NCBI GenBank assembly: GCA_947258805.1
Contig: CAMYJV010000002.1
Span: forward strand, 1 to 52,952
DNA: 52,952 nucleotides
Source of the DNA: an uncultured Gammaproteobacteria bacterium
GTDB lineage: Bacteria > Pseudomonadota > Gammaproteobacteria > GCA-2729495
Direction: 5' to 3'
Each line of letters starts with the position of its first letter. The first letter of the stretch is position 1. Of the stretch, positions 17,215 to 25,252 are shown in pieces. Below the pieces are notes generated by a model. It had not been told where the DNA came from. It did no database searches and worked only from the letters and a program-made list of their open reading frames with translations. A program made the translations under genes and the position numbers.

Positions 17215-17476
17215 CCTGCAAGTAATCAAAGTGATGGCGGACGCTGAGTTCGGCCTTGGTGAGTTCTTTGCCCAGATAGGCCGCGTGATCCAGCTTCAAC
17301 ACCCAGCCATTGCGAATCAACGTGGGGTAAGTGCTGCGCGCATCCCGGCACAAAGGCCACGACTTCTGCGTGACCTTTATGCTGGCAAAGGTCCGGCTCA
17401 GGAAGAAGCGGACGTTTTCCATGTTGCTGGGCATGACGCCCCTCGCGATGAGGACACGACCATGATAATTGACCAT
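17204..17476 (-). CDS. small protein of uncertain family
   Basis: About 90 residues from ATG 17476 (the frame is open to 17548). No signal peptide or membrane segment. The C-terminal half has a distinctive pattern, LDHAAYLGKELTKAELSVRH followed by FDYLQDG. This reminds me of the conserved ending of DUF4346/pterin-associated proteins, but I cannot confirm the match. N-terminal features are MVNYHGRVLIARGVMPSN and KVTQKSWPLCRDARSTYP. The downstream membrane-protein start overlaps its stop, so the two are probably co-translated. It could be a stand-alone domain or the remaining tail of a longer gene; no coding continuation is visible upstream. Confidence 0.5.
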   Translation of the reverse strand: MVNYHGRVLIARGVMPSNMENVRFFLSRTFASIKVTQKSWPLCRDARSTYPTLIRNGWVLKLDHAAYLGKELTKAELSVRHHFDYLQDGA

Positions 17477-17521
17477 CCGGGCGCCCAACAGCATCAGGGC
17501 TTTCCCACAGCCCGTATCCTG

Positions 17522-17551
17522 CTGGTGCCGGTATGCATGCACCGGCACCAG
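17522..17551. repeat. 11-bp perfect inverted repeat
   Basis: CTGGTGCCGGT (17522-17532) and ACCGGCACCAG (17541-17551) flank ATGCATGC, which is itself palindromic, so the whole 30 bp is nearly one palindrome. It lies between the VPLPA-CTERM gene and the small downstream gene, 6 bp beyond the former's stop. No T-run follows on the minus strand. It may be a transcript-end hairpin or an operator. Confidence 0.65.
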
Positions 17552-17557
17552 GCTTGT

Positions 17558-18394
17558 TCAGGCGGCCGGGCGGCGCCGAATCCAGCCCAGCAGGCCAAGG
17601 GCAGAAGCGAACATCCAGGCGGCCGCGGGTATCGGAATGGGGCGGATATCAACCAGTTCGAACACCACTTCGGGGTCTTCGAACATTTCATTCAGATCTT
17701 CTTCGACCAGGATCAGCCCGGTGCCCGGCGCGTAGTACTTGAACTCACGGGCATCCGGGTCCACTTCGTTGCCCTCCAGGATCTGCAACACGTCGTTGAA
17801 GGTCCCAAAATCAATGGTCACCTCGTTGCCCGCAGAAAACGGCGTACCGTTGTCCAGCGCAATGCCGGGCGCGTACTCCTGGTAGTAGTTGAAAGCGATA
17901 GGCTGCGGCGCGGCCAGCATGATGATGCCTGGCAGGTTGTCGCCCTCCCCGGCGATCCATTCACCGTCGTTATTGGTGCCCGTCAGGATGCCGTCATCGT
18001 CGTACTCGAAATTGGTCACGTTCTCACCAAAATACCAGACGTTGCCAGCGGTATCCTGGGCGTAGTAGTCGAAGGTACGTTCGAGAATCACTCCGTCCTC
18101 GAATTCTTCGTCGCGCTGAACCTGGGTTTGAACACCAAGAATCATCGGGCCGGGCCCGAGATTGGTAAGCTCCGAGCGCCCCGTCACGATCTCGCCTTCG
18201 TCCTCAATTTCAGCCTCGTAGACATAGATGTTCACGAAGTCCGTCATCGGGAAGAACGGGTTGTCGATGGGTGCTCCGGGATCAAAAGTCTGCACGGCCC
18301 AGTAGGGCAGGAGCGGCGCAGCAGCGGCTACCTGAGACACGGTCAGCAGGACTGCGGCCAGCGAAAGCTTCAATATGTTTACAGTCGTCTTCAT
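17558..18394 (-). CDS. exported VPLPA-CTERM/PEP-CTERM-type sorting protein
   Basis: About 278 residues from ATG 18394. The open frame continues upstream to 18529, but only this start gives a proper signal peptide (about 1-26, MKTTVNILKLSLAAVLLTVS, ending AAA). The mature part is acidic, aromatic and Gly/Asp-rich, with motifs such as DYYAQDTAGNVWYFGENVTNFEYDDDG. It ends with IPIPAAAW, a hydrophobic stretch, then RRR. That tripartite tail is the VPLPA/PEP-CTERM sorting signal normally cut by an exosortase or rhombosortase-like membrane enzyme. No such enzyme is in the window. The body has no recognised enzyme motif; a surface or matrix role is inferred. About 236 bp upstream (18395-18630) hold no gene, only its leader. 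Confidence 0.75.
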   Translation of the reverse strand: MKTTVNILKLSLAAVLLTVSQVAAAAPLLPYWAVQTFDPGAPIDNPFFPMTDFVNIYVYEAEIEDEGEIVTGRSELTNLGPGPMILGVQTQVQRDEEFEDGVILERTFDYYAQDTAGNVWYFGENVTNFEYDDDGILTGTNNDGEWIAGEGDNLPGIIMLAAPQPIAFNYYQEYAPGIALDNGTPFSAGNEVTIDFGTFNDVLQILEGNEVDPDAREFKYYAPGTGLILVEEDLNEMFEDPEVVFELVDIRPIPIPAAAWMFASALGLLGWIRRRPAA

Positions 18395-18630
18395 TGGTTT
18401 ACCCCTGGAGTCGATCATTGTTGTTGGTCGAGAGGCAGGTCGCGTCGTCGCGAGAGAATCAGCCACTCTTTGGGTTAGACGACTGGCGCGGTGATTTCCT
18501 TCGCCTCCTTTCGGTATCGGCCCACGCACGAATCTGCGGGAACGGCGACCGTCACCAGCAGCGTGGGCTTTCTTTTACATAATCCTGGCCGCGTTCCAGG
18601 AGCACTAAGAAGCCTCGCACAGGCACATGG

Positions 18631-19365
18631 CTACAGCGCGCCAAGCAGCTCCGCGAGATTGTCGTCGGCGGCCTCCCGAATCGCCGGATCGCTGTCGGCA
18701 AGCAATTGCGTCAGGTAGCCAATAGCAGCCTCACCGCCGATGCGGCCCAAGGCATCGGCGGCACTCTCGCGAACATCCGCATCCGGGTCGCTCAACAAGA
18801 CGGCCAGCGCGTGCGCGGACTCGTCACCGCCCAGTTCACCCAAGGTCTCCGCGGCTGCTTCGCGCATATCGCGATCGGTGTCGGCCAGCGCATCGCGCAG
18901 CCTGTCTGTCAATCCCGCGTCGAGGGCCTCAGCCTGCAGATAGATTATTTCTGTCTCGTCGACACCGGTTGGCGGGCGAATGATGTCTTCGCTGCCGGAG
19001 CGCACACTTGAATCGGCGAGCACCCACAACCGGTTGCCGCCTTGCTGCGGGGGCTGGAAATAACTCAGGACGAAGCTGCGGCCTTGCAGAATGCGCTTGG
19101 CCGCCAGCTGTGGCGACACGCCCTGCAGGTCGACAGAGACAGTCTCTTCCAGGACCTCCCGCAGTATCACGGTCAACCCGCAGTGTCGCGACAAGTCGGC
19201 CAGCACACTGCGAATGGGCACATCCAGGGCGTGCACGCTAATTGTCTGGCCGGCGCAGGCCACCACGAGATTATCGGGTGGCCCGTCGGCTATCACCGAA
19301 AACGGGAGCGCGAAGCCAGCCAGAAGACTGACCCCGCGCGCCGCAATAGAGACTCTGCCGGCCAC
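18631..19365 (-). CDS. secreted STN-like plus HEAT-repeat protein
   Basis: 244 residues from GTG 19365, which overlaps the TAG of the upstream gene by one base. A signal peptide covers about 1-26. An STN/secretin-type domain occupies about 33-115 (ALDVPIRSVLADLSRHCGLTVIL, SPQLAAKRIL). The C-terminal 100 residues carry about three HEAT repeats with the pattern D-x-D-x-x-x-R-E-A/S-A-A-x-x-L-G-x-L/I-G-G. STN domains contact secretins or TonB receptors, and HEAT arrays bind proteins, so an envelope scaffold or sensor role is plausible. The exact combination is not one I know by name. It is coupled to the upstream secreted protein gene. Confidence 0.7.
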   Translation of the reverse strand: MAGRVSIAARGVSLLAGFALPFSVIADGPPDNLVVACAGQTISVHALDVPIRSVLADLSRHCGLTVILREVLEETVSVDLQGVSPQLAAKRILQGRSFVLSYFQPPQQGGNRLWVLADSSVRSGSEDIIRPPTGVDETEIIYLQAEALDAGLTDRLRDALADTDRDMREAAAETLGELGGDESAHALAVLLSDPDADVRESAADALGRIGGEAAIGYLTQLLADSDPAIREAADDNLAELLGAL

Positions 19366-20132
19366 TAGGGCAGCACTGCGAAACAGCTTTCGCTGCTGGT
19401 CTCGTTGCCACCGGCATCGGTGACCAGAACCTGGAACTTGAACTCTTCGGCCAGGGCAATGAAGTCAGCCGGCACCGCAAAGCTCGTAGCATCAGGCGGC
19501 AGAGTCACCTCGAGCTTGTACGGTGTCTCGTCAACTTCCACGGCCACTTCATAGCGAGTGACATTGATGTCGCCGGACCGGCCGATGTCGGGATGCGAAT
19601 GGGTCACCTCATCCCAGCTCAGCACGACGGGATTGGCGACCTCCGGGACCACGCCCTCGTCGCAGTCTTCCGGCGCAGCCTGGCTTGAAACCGCCAGGTT
19701 CTCGGGTGGAGCCGGCAACACGTGGGTAATCCGGATTTCGTTCTCGCGCTCTTCGCCTTCCAGGGTCCGGCCCTCGATCTCGTAAATACCCTGGGGAAAG
19801 CGCGCAAAGAACTCGGCCGGCGACAAATCATCGAACTGCGGTTCAGCGCTTTCGAAGGCCAGCTCCGTCAGACCCTGCTTGCGCAGCCGTCCGCGGCTGG
19901 TGATGTTGAGCATCTTCCGGCCCCGCGGATCTTCCACGACAACCCGCTTCCACGGCTCGCCGTCCAGCTTCATGTGAATGCCGAGGTCGCCGTCGGTATC
20001 GTTCAGCTGGAAGAACAGCTTGCCGACGTCAAAGGGTGTCTCTTCTTCGTCATCGGCCCAGCTCGTGGTAGCGGCAAAGGCGAATAACGCGGTGGCTGCT
20101 GCCACTGCAGACAAATGGATACGGTGTTTCAT
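19365..20132 (-). CDS. secreted protein with fibronectin-III-like domain
   Basis: 255 residues from ATG 20132, with GGAGA about 7 nt upstream. The signal peptide is about 1-26 (ending SWADD). Residues about 30-135 form an unrecognised beta-rich region (FFQLNDTDGDLGIHMKLDGE, DPRGRKMLNITSRGRL). The C-terminal half (about 140-255) has the rhythm of a fibronectin type III domain: NPVVLSWDEVTHSH, INVTRYEVAVEV, and a final EFKFQVLVTDAGGNETSSES. Two cysteines may form a disulfide. The gene is the first of a coupled pair with the STN-HEAT protein. No enzyme motif was found; a cell-surface adhesion or binding role is inferred only. Confidence 0.65.
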   Translation of the reverse strand: MKHRIHLSAVAAATALFAFAATTSWADDEEETPFDVGKLFFQLNDTDGDLGIHMKLDGEPWKRVVVEDPRGRKMLNITSRGRLRKQGLTELAFESAEPQFDDLSPAEFFARFPQGIYEIEGRTLEGEERENEIRITHVLPAPPENLAVSSQAAPEDCDEGVVPEVANPVVLSWDEVTHSHPDIGRSGDINVTRYEVAVEVDETPYKLEVTLPPDATSFAVPADFIALAEEFKFQVLVTDAGGNETSSESCFAVLP

Positions 20133-20299
20133 CAGATTGTCTCCGCAACAATGTGTTCATGTCTATAGACGCCGGTGCGAACACAATCCTTTGGTAGAGG
20201 CTGACATGAGCCGCGCAGGTCACCGAGGTGGTATCTTGCTGGCAGGGCCATCACAGGCTAGCCCGGAAAAACTAGCCGCTTCCAAAGAGAGATTCTGAG

Positions 20300-20959
20300 A
20301 TGAATACCATTCTCATCACTGGGGCCAACCGGGGCATCGGCCTGGAACTCTGCCGTCAACTGGCTGCCCGCGGCGACCAGGTCATCGCTGCCTGCCGCAA
20401 TGCGAACGAAGAATTGCGCGAGCTGCCCGTGCAGGTGATCGAGAACGTCGACGTCACCAGCGATGACTCTGCGGCGAGCCTGGCCGAAAGCCTGGGTGGC
20501 CAGCAGATCGACATCCTGGTCAACAACGCCGGAATACTCACCAGCGAATCCTTGGACGATCTCGATTTCGATCGCATGCGCAGGCAATACGAGGTGAATG
20601 CCCTCGGACCGTTGAGAATCACCAACGCACTGCTGGGCAACCTGGTTCAGGGCTCCAAGGTAATTGTGCTGTCCAGTCGCGTGGGCTCCATGGCGGACAA
20701 CGCATCCGGCGGCATTTACGGCTACCGGATGTCGAAGGCGGCCGTCAATATGGCTGCTGTGAACCTTGCCCTGGATCTGCGCCCGCGCGGCATTCCAGTC
20801 ATGATTCTGCATCCCGGCATGGTCGCCACGGAAATGACCGGGCGCACGGGCATTGCGGCTGCCGATTCCGCCGCCGGATTGATCGCGAGAATGGATGAAC
20901 TGACCATGGAGCAAACCGGCAGCTTCTGGCATGCGGAAGGCTACCAGTTGCCGTGGTAA
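20300..20959 (+). CDS. short-chain dehydrogenase/reductase, C-factor-like
   Basis: A 219-residue NAD(P)-binding oxidoreductase of the classical SDR fold. The N-terminal nucleotide motif is TGANRGIG (8-15). NNAG lies near residue 75. The catalytic serine is in VLSSRVGS and the YGYRMSK motif supplies Tyr and Lys. HPGMVATEMTG follows. The short length and N-terminus resemble the C-factor/CsgA subgroup. AGAGA precedes ATG 20300 as the ribosome-binding site. It stands alone between two minus-strand units and converges with ntrX. The substrate is not predictable. Confidence 0.87.
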   Translation: MNTILITGANRGIGLELCRQLAARGDQVIAACRNANEELRELPVQVIENVDVTSDDSAASLAESLGGQQIDILVNNAGILTSESLDDLDFDRMRRQYEVNALGPLRITNALLGNLVQGSKVIVLSSRVGSMADNASGGIYGYRMSKAAVNMAAVNLALDLRPRGIPVMILHPGMVATEMTGRTGIAAADSAAGLIARMDELTMEQTGSFWHAEGYQLPW

Positions 20960-21005
20960 TGAGTCGCTCGTCCCAGCGTTTGCTTTCGTCTGCGGTCGTT
21001 ATGGG

Positions 21006-22373
21006 CTAGTCGTCGCCCAACTGCCGGAAATCGACACCCAGCGAACGCAGCTTGCGATACAGGTGCGTACGCTCCATCCCCACGCGTTTCGCCAGCTGGC
21101 CCACCTTTCCGCCGCAGAGTTTTAGTTGCTGAGTGAGATAGGCTCGCTCGAATTGCTCCCGCGCCTCGCGCAGCGGCAGCGACAACAGGTCCTGTTTCAC
21201 CAGCGGCTCACCCGCTTCGCCGGACGGGCTTTCCAGCGCCCCTTCCAGTTCCTCTAATGCAATCTCTTCTTCACCCTCGGACATCAGCAAGCGGCGCACG
21301 AGACGCTTCAGTTCACCGACGTTGCCCGGCCACGGATAGTTGCGCAGACGATTCTGCGCCGCCACGCCAAAGTGCCGGTACGGCAAGTTATCGGCGTCAA
21401 CATACAGATCCGCATAGCGCCGCAGCAGGTCGGAGATGTCTTCCGGATGCTCACGGAGTGGCGGTACGTCGAGTTGCAGTACGCCAATGGCTGCGAGCAG
21501 CTGCGGGTCAAGACCAAAAGCTTCCGGGTTCCGTCGCGCGTCAGCACTCACTGACGCAATGACCCGGCATCGCAAGGGTGTCTGCTGCGCGTGGCCAAGC
21601 CGTGCATAGCTGCCCTGCTGCAACACTCCGAGCAGGAGACGCTGCGCCTCCGGACAAAGGGACTGCAGATCGGCAATGAACAGCACGCCGCTGCCGGCCT
21701 GTTCGAACAGACCTGGCTCGGGGCCAGTCGTAGATTCTGCCCCGAGCAGAACTTGCGCTGCGTTCTCCGCCGGAATCCCTGCTGCCGATACCCGAACAAA
21801 CTCTTCGGCCCCGCGGTCGCCGACCGCATGCACGAGCCGGGCAACAATTTCGCGACCGCTGCCGGTTTCGCCAGCAATCAACAGCGGCGGCGCGTGCGAA
21901 GCGACTTCCCGGGCCCGCTCGCGAAGCTCGCGGATCAGCGGGCTCTTCCCCAGCGGCTCCTCACCCGACGGCAACAAGCCGCCGCGTACCTGCGGCACGG
22001 GAACCCCGCGTTGCAGCGCCAGCTCGACAGTGCGCAGGAGCTTCTGCAGCGACAGGGGTTTCTCGACAAAATCCACGGCGCCCAGGCGCGTGGCTTCGAC
22101 CGCTGTCTCCACGGTACCGTGGCCCGACATCACCACCACCGGGCAAGCCGGCCCGCCATCGCGCGACCATTCCTTCAGCAACGTGATGCCGTCGACGTCA
22201 GGCATCCAGACGTCCAGCAGCACGAGATGGGGCTGATCAGTGCGGAATCTTTCCCGTGCCTCTGCACCGTCGGCCGCAGTAGCGACCTGGTAGCCCTCTT
22301 CGGACAGGATCTCATCGATCAGGGTCCGGATGTCGGCCTCGTCGTCAACTACCAGGATCTGTGGCGTTGTCAT
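21006..22373 (-). CDS. ntrX: NtrX-family response regulator with degenerate AAA+ domain
   Basis: About 455 residues from ATG 22373, which overlaps the TGA of ntrY. The receiver domain (1-120) has acidic residues D10 and D11, phospho-acceptor D54 (VLLDVWMPD) and K105. The central AAA+ domain is degenerate. Walker A is GETGSGRE (168-175) with Arg instead of Lys. The Walker B region reads LFIADL instead of LFLDEI. The GAFTGA sigma-54 loop is missing, with about six residues fewer between LLG and LFEQA. A C-terminal Fis-type helix-turn-helix is present (about 412-450: GGKVGQLAKRVGMERTHLYRKL). It is therefore the partner regulator of NtrY and binds DNA, but probably does not activate sigma-54 by ATP hydrolysis. 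Confidence 0.88.
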   Translation of the reverse strand: MTTPQILVVDDEADIRTLIDEILSEEGYQVATAADGAEARERFRTDQPHLVLLDVWMPDVDGITLLKEWSRDGGPACPVVVMSGHGTVETAVEATRLGAVDFVEKPLSLQKLLRTVELALQRGVPVPQVRGGLLPSGEEPLGKSPLIRELRERAREVASHAPPLLIAGETGSGREIVARLVHAVGDRGAEEFVRVSAAGIPAENAAQVLLGAESTTGPEPGLFEQAGSGVLFIADLQSLCPEAQRLLLGVLQQGSYARLGHAQQTPLRCRVIASVSADARRNPEAFGLDPQLLAAIGVLQLDVPPLREHPEDISDLLRRYADLYVDADNLPYRHFGVAAQNRLRNYPWPGNVGELKRLVRRLLMSEGEEEIALEELEGALESPSGEAGEPLVKQDLLSLPLREAREQFERAYLTQQLKLCGGKVGQLAKRVGMERTHLYRKLRSLGVDFRQLGDD

Positions 22374-24592
22374 GCGTGCTCCCTCCACCGCTCGTCTTTC
22401 CTGCGGCTGTCGTTTTCGTTGTCTGTTCCATCAACCTGGTGGCGCGGCAGCCGCACGTGCACGGCTGCGCCGCCACCCGCGGTGTTCTCGGCCACCACGC
22501 TGCCGCCGTGTTCCTCCACCAGTTTCTTCACAATGGCCAGGCCGAGGCCCGTGCCCTTGGCCTTCGTCGTCACGTAAGGTTCGAATATCTTGTCCAGGGT
22601 CTCGGGATCCAGGCCCGGCCCGTTGTCGCTGACCACCAGCTCTATGTCACCGTTTGCAGCGATCCGCGTGGCGACGGTCACGCGGCCATCCTCACGGCTA
22701 TCGAGGGCTTCCAGCGCATTCCTGATCAGGTTGTGCAGCACCTGGCGCATACGGACCACGTCTGCGGCCACTGTCCCGGCGCCCTGGTCCAGTTCTAGCT
22801 TGATGGCGGGATGGCCGTCGCGTGCCGGGTAAAGGTAAGACACCTCCCGCACGAGCTGGTTGAGGTCCACCACGGCCAGGGACAGCGCGGGCGCGCGGGC
22901 ATACTCGCTGAAGGCGTTAACCATGTCGCGCATGGCTTCTACCTGCTGAACGATGGTATGCGTCGCGCGATCCAGGACTTCGGCATCGGCCACGTCCACT
23001 TTGTTCAGGTAACGCCGGCGTATGCGTTCGGCGGACAGCTGAATTGGGGTAAGCGGGTTCTTGATCTCGTGAGCCAGCCGGCGCGCCACTTCACCCCACG
23101 CAGCGTCGCGCTGTGCACGCACCAGGTTCGTCACGTCATCGAACACGATGACTTTACCGGCCGCGCCCATCTCGTCTGCCGGCAGCGCGGTACTCGCACA
23201 GACCAGCGTCCGCCGGCCCGTCTCCGTCCGCAGTTCCAGTTCGGCCCGCCACTCGTGGCCCTCCTTCTCGCCATGAGTCCGCAGGGCCGAAACGAATTGG
23301 GCGACCAGCGGTCGCTGGTGGGCAAGCTCGTCCAGCGGGTGCCCTTCGCTGCGCGCCAGGTCTGCGTCCAGAATCACCCCGGCCGCTTCATTCGCAATGC
23401 GAATAGAACCGTCTGACTCGAGCGCAATCACCCCCGTGGTCAGCCGCGCGAGGATAGCTGCCAGCTGCGCGCGCTCTTCTTCCACCTGCTGCTGGCTCCA
23501 GCGAGCCGCTTCCCGCGCGTTCTTCAACCGCAGAATCATCTCGTTGAAGGAATCGATCAGGAACCCCACCTCGTCGTGGGTGGCAATGGGCAGGCGCGTA
23601 TCGAGATCGCCGCGGGCCACGGCCTGGGTCCCGGCCACCAGCGATTGCAAAGGCGCAACCAGGCGCCTGGTGAAAAACACGCCGCCATACAGGGCCGCCA
23701 GGAAGCAGCACAACACGACCAGTGTCAGCGTGATGGTAAAGCTCGACTGCAAGGGTTCCCGCAGGAACGCCAGTTCGCGGTAGCGGCGATAACTCTGTTC
23801 GACAGAATCGGCCAGAATGCCGATACGCCCGCCCACGGGGTACAAACCCTGCACCACCAGCGTTTCGGCGCCTGGCGCCCGCGGGCGCAGCGACACCGCG
23901 GCACGCACCTGGAAACGGCCGGCGGGCGCGGGCTCCAGGCTCACGTAGCGACCGGAGCGGCGCAGCCCGATGCTCATGTCGTCGGGCGGCGGTGACGGAA
24001 ACAGGGCGGCGGGGTCGCTCGTGCTGGTGGCGATGATCCGCGAACCGTCGCCAAATACCGTGATTTCCATGGCCCCGGCTTCGCGACGCAGATCGCCCAG
24101 CACGCTCACCAGCTGCATCGGCCGGATACCATCGATCTGCACGGCCGCAAGCCGGGTCTTTTCCAGGTCTTCGCGCATACGCACGTCCAGGGCAGACCGG
24201 CTGAGCTCCAGCGCATCGCCGAGGCCCTGCTCCACACGCACGTCGAACCAGCTGTCGATACCCTGGTTAAGAAACTGCACGGCGAAGTACCAGACAATTA
24301 CCAGTGGCGCGACCGCCAGGGTGACAAACGCAAGCAGCATTCGGGTCTTCAGCCGCGCGCCGGCCTTCCCGGTGCGGAAGTCGCGTACAAGCCGGTACAG
24401 GTTGCTGGAGATCAGCAGCAGCAACACGACGGCGCCGATACCATTGATCAGCAGCAACAAATCGTGCGTGCGGCCGAACTGTTCCGAATCCTGGGACGTC
24501 AGCCCAAGCAGCACCAGCGCGCTCGCGCCGAGCAGCACCGCTGCCACTACCAGGCTACGCCCAGCCAGTTTTTTTAGTCCCTTATAGTCCAT
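22370..24592 (-). CDS. ntrY: NtrY-family sensor histidine kinase
   Basis: About 740 residues from ATG 24592; a TTG three codons upstream is an alternative. Transmembrane helices occur at about 15-35, 45-62, 85-108 and 285-308, enclosing a periplasmic sensor region. A HAMP segment follows (about 310-365), then a PAS domain (about 380-490). The H-box RLAHEIKNPLTP has its phospho-accepting His at about 508. ATPase motifs are LIRNALEALD, SDNGPGLDP and GTGLGLAIVKKL. It would phosphorylate the co-translated NtrX. NtrY/X pairs are linked to nitrogen, redox or envelope control in proteobacteria; the signal here is not known. Its start overlaps the end of the DUF4390 gene by 19 bp. Confidence 0.92.
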   Translation of the reverse strand: MDYKGLKKLAGRSLVVAAVLLGASALVLLGLTSQDSEQFGRTHDLLLLINGIGAVVLLLLISSNLYRLVRDFRTGKAGARLKTRMLLAFVTLAVAPLVIVWYFAVQFLNQGIDSWFDVRVEQGLGDALELSRSALDVRMREDLEKTRLAAVQIDGIRPMQLVSVLGDLRREAGAMEITVFGDGSRIIATSTSDPAALFPSPPPDDMSIGLRRSGRYVSLEPAPAGRFQVRAAVSLRPRAPGAETLVVQGLYPVGGRIGILADSVEQSYRRYRELAFLREPLQSSFTITLTLVVLCCFLAALYGGVFFTRRLVAPLQSLVAGTQAVARGDLDTRLPIATHDEVGFLIDSFNEMILRLKNAREAARWSQQQVEEERAQLAAILARLTTGVIALESDGSIRIANEAAGVILDADLARSEGHPLDELAHQRPLVAQFVSALRTHGEKEGHEWRAELELRTETGRRTLVCASTALPADEMGAAGKVIVFDDVTNLVRAQRDAAWGEVARRLAHEIKNPLTPIQLSAERIRRRYLNKVDVADAEVLDRATHTIVQQVEAMRDMVNAFSEYARAPALSLAVVDLNQLVREVSYLYPARDGHPAIKLELDQGAGTVAADVVRMRQVLHNLIRNALEALDSREDGRVTVATRIAANGDIELVVSDNGPGLDPETLDKIFEPYVTTKAKGTGLGLAIVKKLVEEHGGSVVAENTAGGGAAVHVRLPRHQVDGTDNENDSRRKDERWREHA

Positions 24593-25167
24593 CCGTACCA
24601 ATCACTCGCAAGCCGGAAGCCGCTGCTCCAGAAGGCAATCAGGCGCAGCGGGCCCGGCAGCGTGTCCTGATCGAGCACCACGCGCAGCCGCATGCGGTGC
24701 GTGGCTTTGGCGTCCAGCAACGCCGCATCGATCACCGGCAGACCGTTCACGCGTCCGAGGCTCGACAGCGCCGAGAACAGGGTCGCGTAGGAGGCCTGCT
24801 GGCCGCTGTTGAGATTGCGTACCACGTAGCGCTGGGTCAGCGGTTCATAACTGAGCGTGGAGTCCTGCTGCAGCTCCGCGACCAGCGCATCGGGCAGGAA
24901 CGCGCGTTTGCGAATGACCTCGATCTGCATCTGGATTGTGAGCACGACCCCGTTGTCGAGAGCTTCCAGCGCCTTGTCACTGAGTTCGTAGTCGATGCGC
25001 GCGTCGACGAAATACACGTTGTCGGCGAGCCGCGCCGCAGCGCTGCGCACCTCGAAACTCCCGGCGGCAGCCCAGGCGACAGAAGCGCCAAGCAGCACCG
25101 GGAGCGCCCATGCCGGCGCGATCCGGCGGGCGGTCTGGTGGAAGCAGCCATTGTGGGTCGCGTGCAT
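24574..25167 (-). CDS. DUF4390 family exported protein
   Basis: About 197 residues from ATG 25167, chosen over upstream in-frame starts because it places a signal peptide (about 15-37, ending AAA) at the N-terminus. The mature part fits DUF4390: FEVRSAAARLADNVYFVDARIDYELSD at its start and a SSGFRLASDWYGW ending. Function of the family is unknown. It is typically found between rsmB and an NtrY-like kinase, as here, and so may act in the periplasm near the kinase sensor domain; that is inference. Its stop lies inside the ntrY start region. An 85-bp gap separates it from rsmB. Confidence 0.82.
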   Translation of the reverse strand: MHATHNGCFHQTARRIAPAWALPVLLGASVAWAAAGSFEVRSAAARLADNVYFVDARIDYELSDKALEALDNGVVLTIQMQIEVIRKRAFLPDALVAELQQDSTLSYEPLTQRYVVRNLNSGQQASYATLFSALSSLGRVNGLPVIDAALLDAKATHRMRLRVVLDQDTLPGPLRLIAFWSSGFRLASDWYGWTIRD

Positions 25168-25252
25168 TCTTTGGGTGGCTGGCGCCCTGTCGGGGTTCGG
25201 TCCTCGGGCGGACCTGGCAGCTGGGCCTGTCAGCGTATCGGGGTAACGACGT

